This document shows positions 58,848 through 64,000 of a DNA stretch of 64,000 bases, in pieces (the first letter of the stretch is position 1; every line of letters begins with the position of its first letter). The DNA lies in NCBI RefSeq assembly GCF_004167665.1, contig NZ_SEWE01000007.1:1-64000 (forward strand), in the 5' to 3' direction. The notes under the pieces were generated by a model. That model saw only the letters and a program-made list of their open reading frames with translations, searched no databases and was not told the origin of the DNA. The translations under genes and the position numbers were made by a program. The stretch is from Hymenobacter persicinus. GTDB taxonomy: Bacteria; Bacteroidota; Bacteroidia; Cytophagales; Hymenobacteraceae.

Positions 58848-61175
58848 ATGTTGAAAGAACCCGTTGTCCGCCCCGTGTCGGTGGATTTCCCCTTTAAAAG
58901 TACTCTGAGCCTCGAGCCAATCATTGCGTATTGGCAGTCGCGGGAGCAGGACTCCAACCCGGGCCTGGCCCTGCTGGCGCGCTCCATCGGCGAGCAGGTG
59001 GAGGCCGCGCCCTGGTGCCGCGGCCCCATTGCCGACATGAGCGTGCTCGACTGTAGCTGCGACCTGGTCGAGACGCTGATGATGGCCGTGTTTCCGCCCG
59101 CTTCCTTTGCCTTCGATATCAGCGGGGCCGTGCCGCCGTTTCAGCGGGTGAGCTTCTACCAGACGCCCCGCTTCGCCGAGGTGCTGCTCAACGCCAACAA
59201 GGCCGTCAAGCAGCCCCTGAACTTCGACGCCCGCACCATGGACATCTACATGGCGCGCATGGTGTACCAGCTGATTCTGGAAAAAATCTACGGCGTGCAC
59301 CTGCCTCTGCAGGGCACCATCATCTTCACCATTCCCGACTACAACATCGGCTCGTACCGGCACTACGGCGTGGCCTACAACTCGGCCTTCGTGGCCGTGC
59401 GCGTGATAGGCGAAAAGCCCCAGCTCACGGCCGAGCAGATCGAGCACCTGAGCCACAACCTGCACCGCGCCGATTTGTGGAAGGAATTGCTGCCCCCGGA
59501 GAAATTTGAGCTTGAGGGCTTCAACATTCTGCACCTGGTCGACGTGACGGAGCAGGAAATCCTCTCCGAGCTCAAGTACGACCTGCTGGAGCGCGACGTG
59601 CTGCAGGCCTCCGACCGACTCGAGCAGATTCAGGAAAAGCTGCGCGTGCTCTTCGGCCGGCCGTTTCTGCAGCTTGGCATTGCCGCCTACGACGAAAAGA
59701 AAAAGGCCTTTGTGGACTTTGGCCGCAAAATCAACCACAGCTTCCTGACCAAGCAGCTCAATAATCAGGATGCCACCTCGGGCTTCCGCCAGATCTACAA
59801 CCAGCTGCTCCAGGACCGCCAGCCGCTGGTTATCAGCGACGTGGAAAAGGCCGACCTGCCCGAGGACCTGCGCCAGCAGATTCTGAGCCTGGGCATCCGC
59901 AGCACCATTCTGGCCCTGCTGCCTTATGGCGACGATACGGTAGGCCTGCTCGAGCTGGGCTCGCCCAACGTGGGCGACCTGGACGAGTTCAGCGTGGAGA
60001 AGGTGCGCGACTTTGTGCCCCTGTTCGCGGTGGCCGTCAAGCGCAACGCCGAGGAAATCCAGACCCGGGTGCAGGCCATTATCAAGGAGAAGTTCACGGC
60101 CATTCACCCCACCATGGAATGGCGCTTCACCGACGCGGCCCGCAACCTGCTCGAAAAGGTGGAGGACGGCAACAAGAACGCCGAGATGGAGGATATCGTC
60201 TTCCACGACGTGTACCCGCTGCACGGCGCCAGCGACATTCGCGGCAGCAGCGTGGCCCGCAACGAGGCCATTCAGGGCGACCTGATTGAGCACCTCACGC
60301 TGGCCAACAAGGTGCTCAAAAAAGCCTCTGACTACCAGGAGCTGCCGATTCTGGACGAGCTCAAGTTCTACGTCAACAAAAACCTCAAGCGCCTGCGCCA
60401 GGGCATCCTGACCGGCGACGAGGTCAGCATCTTCGAGTCGCTGCGGACCGAGGTGGAGCCACTGTTTGAATACCTGGGCGCCAACGCCCCCGAGCTGCGG
60501 CCGGTTATTGCCAAGTACTGGGCCAACATCGACCCCGAGCTGGGCATTGTGTACAAGCGGCGCAAGGCCTTCGAGGAAAGCGTGATGCTGCTCAACGACA
60601 CGGTCAGCGACTACCTCGACGAGGAAGAGGAAAAAGCCCAGCAGATGTTTCCGCACTACTTCCAGCGCTTTAAAACCGACGGCGTGGAGCACAACATCTA
60701 CGTGGGTGCCTCCCTGGTCGAGGACAAGCCCTTCGACCTGGTTTTCCTGAAAAACCTGCGCCTGTGGCAGCTGCTGGTGACGGTAGAAATTGCCCGCCGC
60801 ACGGCCGCGCTGAAAAGCCGGCTGGCCGTACCGCTCGAAACCACCCAGCTGATTCTGATTCACGGCCAGTCCCTGAGCATCCGCTTCCGCCAGGATGAGC
60901 GCCAGTTCGACGTGGACGGAGCCTATAATATCCGCTACGAAATCATCAAGAAGCGCATCGACAAGGCCACAGTGCTCGGCACCGGGGAGCGGCTCACCCA
61001 GCCCGGCTATATTGCCCTGGTGTATGCCCAGGTCCGGGAAGCCGCCGAATACATGGAGTATATCGACTACCTCCAGGACCGGGAACTGCTCGAGCCCGAG
61101 GTAGAGGAACTCGAGCTAGAAGAACTGCAGGGCGTGAAAGGGCTGCTGGCGTTGCGGGTGAAAGTACGCCTGTAA
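58848..61175 (+). CDS. Large GAF-domain protein without kinase output
   Basis: 775 aa from the ATG at 58848. No signal peptide or membrane helix. The N-terminal 230 residues are alpha/beta and unfamiliar (IIAYWQSREQDSNPGLALLA). A GAF-like domain can be placed at about residues 255-400 (FRQIYNQLLQDRQPLVISDV; ALLPYGDDTVGLLELGSPN). The remainder is helical with long amphipathic stretches, ending in an acidic EVEELELEELQ segment. There is no histidine kinase, GGDEF or HTH domain. It may sense a small molecule and act by protein contact. Monocistronic. I believe it is common in Hymenobacteraceae-type genomes but cannot check. Confidence 0.7.
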   Translation: MLKEPVVRPVSVDFPFKSTLSLEPIIAYWQSREQDSNPGLALLARSIGEQVEAAPWCRGPIADMSVLDCSCDLVETLMMAVFPPASFAFDISGAVPPFQRVSFYQTPRFAEVLLNANKAVKQPLNFDARTMDIYMARMVYQLILEKIYGVHLPLQGTIIFTIPDYNIGSYRHYGVAYNSAFVAVRVIGEKPQLTAEQIEHLSHNLHRADLWKELLPPEKFELEGFNILHLVDVTEQEILSELKYDLLERDVLQASDRLEQIQEKLRVLFGRPFLQLGIAAYDEKKKAFVDFGRKINHSFLTKQLNNQDATSGFRQIYNQLLQDRQPLVISDVEKADLPEDLRQQILSLGIRSTILALLPYGDDTVGLLELGSPNVGDLDEFSVEKVRDFVPLFAVAVKRNAEEIQTRVQAIIKEKFTAIHPTMEWRFTDAARNLLEKVEDGNKNAEMEDIVFHDVYPLHGASDIRGSSVARNEAIQGDLIEHLTLANKVLKKASDYQELPILDELKFYVNKNLKRLRQGILTGDEVSIFESLRTEVEPLFEYLGANAPELRPVIAKYWANIDPELGIVYKRRKAFEESVMLLNDTVSDYLDEEEEKAQQMFPHYFQRFKTDGVEHNIYVGASLVEDKPFDLVFLKNLRLWQLLVTVEIARRTAALKSRLAVPLETTQLILIHGQSLSIRFRQDERQFDVDGAYNIRYEIIKKRIDKATVLGTGERLTQPGYIALVYAQVREAAEYMEYIDYLQDRELLEPEVEELELEELQGVKGLLALRVKVRL

Positions 61176-61240
61176 ATGTCCTCTTTACTGCCGGAAAGCC
61201 TCGCTGCACTCCTGCGGCGGGGCTTTTACATTTGTTCGGC

Positions 61241-61921
61241 TTACCCTTCCCGGTCAATAACCTGAGCTTCGCGCCACCACAGGCGCAGGGCCATCCGCAG
61301 CAGAATCAGCCAGCCCAGGCCCGCGGCAAAACCGGCCAGCACGTCGGTGGCGTAGTGCACGTGCAGGTAGATGCGGGTCAGGCCGATGAGCACGGCCCAG
61401 AGCAGCAGCAGGGCCGCCCAGGCCGGGTGCCGGCCGTGCCGCCACAGCAGCCAGGCCAGGCAGCCGTAGAGGGCCATACCAATCATGGCGTGCCCGCTGG
61501 GAAAGCTCAGCCCGAACTGCTGGAGCAGGGCCGACTCGGGCCGCAGGCGGTGAAAGTGCGTTTTCAGGGCTTGGTTCAGGAGGGAGGCGCCGGCCAGGGC
61601 GAGAAAAACTTCCTGGGCCTCCCGCTTGCGCCCGCGCCAGGCCAGGCCCGCGGGCAGCAGCACGGCGCTGCCTACCAGAAACGGAGCCGAGGCAAAGAAC
61701 GTGACGACCTGCACGGCAGTGGTCAGGCCCGGCAAAGCCCCGCGCAGCGCGTCCATCTGCCGGAAAGCCCAGGTATCGAGCTCCACGGAGTGCTCCACAA
61801 ACACGACCCGGGTCAGGTAGAAAAATCCGGCGAAGGCTCCCAGGAATACCACCAGCACCACGACCAGCTCGGCCGTCAGAAAGCTCAGGCGGTTGAGCAG
61901 CCGCGACCAGACCGTTTTCAT
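61241..61921 (-). CDS. PAP2-family lipid phosphatase (copy 1)
   Basis: 226 aa from the ATG at 61921. Six helices. The three catalytic motifs are KTHFHRLRPE (KxxxxxxRP), PSGHAM and RIYLHVHYATDVLAG (SRxxxxxHxxxD). It cleaves phosphate from undecaprenyl diphosphate, phosphatidic acid or related lipids at the periplasmic face. The gene is downstream of tRNA-Leu on the same strand, with the tRNA terminator between them. A paralogue lies on the other side of the tRNA. Confidence 0.92.
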   Translation of the reverse strand: MKTVWSRLLNRLSFLTAELVVVLVVFLGAFAGFFYLTRVVFVEHSVELDTWAFRQMDALRGALPGLTTAVQVVTFFASAPFLVGSAVLLPAGLAWRGRKREAQEVFLALAGASLLNQALKTHFHRLRPESALLQQFGLSFPSGHAMIGMALYGCLAWLLWRHGRHPAWAALLLLWAVLIGLTRIYLHVHYATDVLAGFAAGLGWLILLRMALRLWWREAQVIDREG

Positions 61922-61993
61922 AAGCGCGTAGTTTATCCCGCCCAAACGCAGCCCGTGCCACTTCGTTGCGCCCGGCCGGAACCGACGGAAAAC

Positions 61994-62022
61994 AAAAAAG
62001 CCGGTCCAAATGGACCGGCTTT
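61994..62022 (-). terminator. Terminator of tRNA-Leu
   Basis: Stem AAAGCCGGTCC / GGACCGGCTTT with loop AAAT; on the minus strand it is followed by a T tract. Confidence 0.85.
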
Positions 62023-62027
62023 CGGGG

Positions 62028-62109
62028 TGCGCTCGGAGAGACTCGAACTCTCACACCTTGCGGAACTGCCGCCTGAAGACAGCGCGTCTACCAATTTCGC
62101 CACAAGCGC
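62028..62109 (-). tRNA. tRNA-Leu (anticodon CAG)
   Basis: 82 nt on the minus strand. The acceptor arms GCGCTTG and CGAGCGC pair with one G-U, the D-arm is TGGCGAAATTGGTAGACGC, the anticodon arm is CTGTC-TTCAGGC-GGCAG with CAG at positions 34-36, a class II variable arm (TTCCGCAAGGTGT) follows, and the T arm is GAGAG-TTCGAGT-CTCTC. The discriminator is A, typical of leucine. CCA is not encoded (CCC follows). A -7 element lies upstream. Confidence 0.95.
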
Positions 62110-62159
62110 AACTCGTATCAAACTTCAACTACCCGAGTGGCGGTGTCGTTTTGATGATG

Positions 62160-62167
62160 CAAAGATA
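62160..62167 (-). promoter_or_regulatory. -7 promoter element of tRNA-Leu
   Basis: Reads TATCTTTG on the minus strand, about 50 nt upstream of the mature tRNA 5' end. Confidence 0.72.
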
Positions 62168-62232
62168 CGGGGCACTTTCACTTTTCGGCAATGTTAAGGC
62201 GAAAAAAATTCCGAGAAAAAGCACCCAACACG

Positions 62233-62952
62233 CTATTCAGGCTGTTTTTCAGTTAATTGCGGCTCATATTTTATTCGTTTTTTTACGGCTTGCTCGATTT
62301 TCTGCAGCAGCGGAATGGCAATAACGAGCCAAACCAGGCCCGCCGCGAAGCCGGCCAGCACGTCGGAGGCGTAGTGCACGCGCAGGTAAACGCGCGTCAG
62401 GCCGATAAGCAGAATCAGCAGGCTCAGCGCAATGGTAAGTAGCCAGCGCAGGGTCTGGTGGCGACGCATATGGGTCTGGACCAGGTAAATCAGCAGGCCG
62501 TAGAACGAGGCGCTGATCATGGCGTGGCCGCTGGGAAAGCTCAACCCCGAGGCCGACACGAGCGGCAGCAGGGGCCGGGGCCGGTTAAACGTGCTTTTCA
62601 GCAGCAGATTCAGCGTGATGCTACCCAGCGCCACCACGGGTACCAGCAGCGTGTACCAGCGGTGGCGGCGCAGCACCAAGAAATAGCCAATCAGCACCAG
62701 CCCGAGGGCCGTAATCCAGTTGCGCGACGCCAGGAAGGTTACCGACTCCACCCAGTTGCCGGTATTCTCGCCCAGCAGCCGGTGGGTCCAGCGGAAGGCC
62801 TGGGCATCGAAGGCCGCCGCCGACTGGGCCAGCACGGCCCGGCCCAGGGCCAGAAAGGTCACGATGCCGAGCAGCCCCACAACCAGCGTAACGGCAAATT
62901 CGGCCGCAAAAAGAAGGAATCCGGCGACGAGGCGGCGCAGGTGGTTGGTCAT
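62233..62952 (-). CDS. PAP2-family lipid phosphatase (copy 2)
   Basis: 239 aa from the ATG at 62952. Six helices with motifs KSTFNRPRPLLP, PSGHAMISAS and RVYLRVHYASDVLAGFAAGL. It shares order, spacing and flanking words (SFPSGHAMI, HYA-DVLAGFAAGL-WL) with the copy at 61241, so the two are paralogues that flank tRNA-Leu in the same direction. It probably acts on undecaprenyl diphosphate or another lipid phosphate. The C-terminal 20 residues are polar and charged. Confidence 0.92.
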   Translation of the reverse strand: MTNHLRRLVAGFLLFAAEFAVTLVVGLLGIVTFLALGRAVLAQSAAAFDAQAFRWTHRLLGENTGNWVESVTFLASRNWITALGLVLIGYFLVLRRHRWYTLLVPVVALGSITLNLLLKSTFNRPRPLLPLVSASGLSFPSGHAMISASFYGLLIYLVQTHMRRHQTLRWLLTIALSLLILLIGLTRVYLRVHYASDVLAGFAAGLVWLVIAIPLLQKIEQAVKKRIKYEPQLTEKQPE

Positions 62953-63111
62953 GGGCGGGAGGTCTTTTATGAACAGCAAGTGAATTATCCGGCGGTTCGG
63001 GAAGTTACCAAGCGGCCTTTCTTCTCCCCGATAAGCTTGCTCCAAGCCCGTCAGGCGGAGCGGGGGCGCCGGAAAACGTATTTCTTTGCAGCATGCCTAA
63101 TGCGCTGAGCT

Positions 63112-63774
63112 ATGTCTGAGGGTGGATTTGACCGGGTAGCGGCTTTTTACGACCCTCTGTCCCGGCTGGTGTTTGGGCAAGCCCTGCAGCAGGCCCAGCA
63201 GCGGGCCCTGGATGCCCTGCCCCCGGGGCATCCGTACGTACTTATCATCGGCGGAGGTTCGGGCCGGGTGCTGCTCGAGCTGCTGGCCCGCCGCCCCAAC
63301 GCCCGGGTGCTCTACGTGGAAGCCTCCCCCATGATGCTGGTCAAGTCCCGCGCGACCCTGCTCCAGCACGCCCCCCGGCACGCGGGGCAGGTGGAATTCC
63401 GGCTCGGCACCCAGGCCTCCCTGCAGCCCACGGAGTCCTTCGACGCCATTGTCACCTTTTTCTTTCTGGACCTGTTCGGCCCCGCCGAGCTGGCGGCGGT
63501 GCTGGCCCCGCTGGCTGCCGCCCGCCGCCCGGGCGCCCCCTGGCTGCTGGCCGACTTCCGCCCGGCCCGTCGGCTCTGGCAGCGCGCCCTGCTGGGGGCC
63601 ATGTACGGCTTCTTTCGGCTGACTACCGGCATCAGTGCCTGGCAGCTGCCCCCGCTCCACGCCGAGTTGGCCCGCCTGGGCTTGTACCCGGCCCAGCAGA
63701 CGCTTTTCTACGGGGAGATGGTGGAGGCTACCGTGTTTCGGGAAGCAGCGCCGCCGGCCGCCGGGCGGACCTAG
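63112..63774 (+). CDS. Class I SAM-dependent methyltransferase
   Basis: 220 aa. The fold begins FDRVAAFYDPLSRLVFGQAL, as in UbiE-like enzymes, with the SAM site VLIIGGGSGRVLLELL and the acidic ribose contact in LYVEASPMML. The DAIVTFFFLDLF segment is beta-4. The C-terminal half contains a helical insert (MYGFFRLTTGISAWQLPPLH). The substrate is unknown; similar Bacteroidota genes are annotated only as methyltransferases. It is divergent from PAP2 copy 2. Confidence 0.85.
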   Translation: MSEGGFDRVAAFYDPLSRLVFGQALQQAQQRALDALPPGHPYVLIIGGGSGRVLLELLARRPNARVLYVEASPMMLVKSRATLLQHAPRHAGQVEFRLGTQASLQPTESFDAIVTFFFLDLFGPAELAAVLAPLAAARRPGAPWLLADFRPARRLWQRALLGAMYGFFRLTTGISAWQLPPLHAELARLGLYPAQQTLFYGEMVEATVFREAAPPAAGRT

Positions 63775-63882
63775 CCCGGCCGCAACGGGAGATGCCGGCA
63801 AAAAACAATCCGGCGAAACGCGGGAACGGCGGGAAAGGGCTCTATTTTTAAGCGTCCTATTCCACTTCCCTCTCCCCTGCTT

Positions 63883-64000
63883 ATGCGGAAATCCGCTGCT
63901 ACTCTCCTGCTGGCCGCTGCCCTGCCGCTGGCGGCCCTGGCCCAGGCGCCGGTGCACTACTCCCTGGCGTTTCCCAACGCCGTCCACCACGAAGCCCGCG
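63883..64000 (+). CDS. M61-family metallopeptidase, N-terminal part (cut by window edge)
   Basis: ATG at 63883; 39 codons are visible before the right edge. A signal peptide MRKSAATLLLAAALPLAALA with cleavage after AQ is followed by VHYSLAFPNAVHHEAR, which matches the first beta strand and PNxxHH pattern of M61 (glycyl aminopeptidase-type) enzymes. The zinc-site part lies outside the window, so the assignment depends on this N-terminal pattern only. Confidence 0.6.
   Translation, partial: MRKSAATLLLAAALPLAALAQAPVHYSLAFPNAVHHEAR

Noticed and set aside
58731..60863. 710-codon open frame antisense to the GAF protein
   Set aside because: Shadow of the real gene; the translation is Gln/Val/His-rich without domain signals.
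1..64000. Prophage, integrative element, toxin-antitoxin or anti-phage defence island
   Set aside because: No integrase, transposase, capsid, restriction, Cas or paired toxin genes were seen; the gene content is housekeeping.

Overview
The window reads as chromosome of a high-GC Bacteroidota bacterium, most like Hymenobacter or a close Hymenobacteraceae relative. The evidence is a T9SS type-A sorting domain, a carboxypeptidase-regulatory-like TonB receptor, a MarC/hemE/hldE/recR/clpS gene set, and a strict Bacteroidota -7 promoter element (TAnnTTTG) in front of many genes, often only 4-7 nt from the start codon. Shine-Dalgarno sequences are not evident. Almost all genes are housekeeping or general metabolism; I see no prophage, integrase, transposase, CRISPR array or recognisable defence system. 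Layout: 1-4463 has the start of a purine nucleoside phosphorylase, then a PepSY membrane protein and a TonB-dependent siderophore receptor under two tandem iron-type operators, and a small Cys-rich protein. 4542-8447 has sppA and rarA, separated by an 807-bp non-coding stretch that holds a 42-bp tandem array of palindromes and a long perfect inverted repeat. 8569-21593 has a drug/metabolite exporter, a low-GC ACP-like membrane protein, lpdA, two duplicated TPR proteins, a geranylgeranyl-reductase-like flavoprotein divergent from fabG, an HlyD-like protein, a vWA membrane protein, a lipoprotein, an RluE-type pseudouridine synthase and an alpha/beta hydrolase. 21989-30588 is a complete reductive pyrimidine degradation cluster (mmsA, class III aminotransferase, dihydropyrimidinase, beta-ureidopropionase, preT, preA). 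It should convert uracil and thymine to beta-alanine or beta-aminoisobutyrate and on to acetyl-CoA or propionyl-CoA; every long gap in it is filled with palindromic repeats. 30704-31003 is a compact transcription unit with a pseudoknot-capable leader and a 43-codon ORF that I do not recognise. 31173-41934 has a low-GC orphan, dnaK behind a sigma-54-like promoter, a small TM protein, an FAD monooxygenase, an exo/endo-phosphatase family protein, purE, marC, hemE, an ADP-heptose-type kinase and a class I aminotransferase. 42073-50531 has a glycosyltransferase fused to a degenerate sugar transferase, an orphan, recR, clpS, an S9 peptidase, an unknown protein, YceI, a MarR regulator and a DUF6799-like protein. 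50592-64000 has a dipeptide epimerase, a dicarboxylate/amino acid symporter, lipoproteins, a paired M16 protease, a T9SS cargo protein, a GAF protein, two PAP2 phosphatases flanking tRNA-Leu(CAG), a methyltransferase and the start of an M61 peptidase. Most interesting non-gene signals: (1) the 42-bp array at 6482-6745, in which the linker is conserved while the palindromes vary with compensatory changes, the reverse of a CRISPR array; (2) at least five intergenic islands built of inverted 7-mer or 8-mer tandem repeats, each with its own unit sequence but the same architecture; (3) the structured leader and mini-ORF at 30704-31003.
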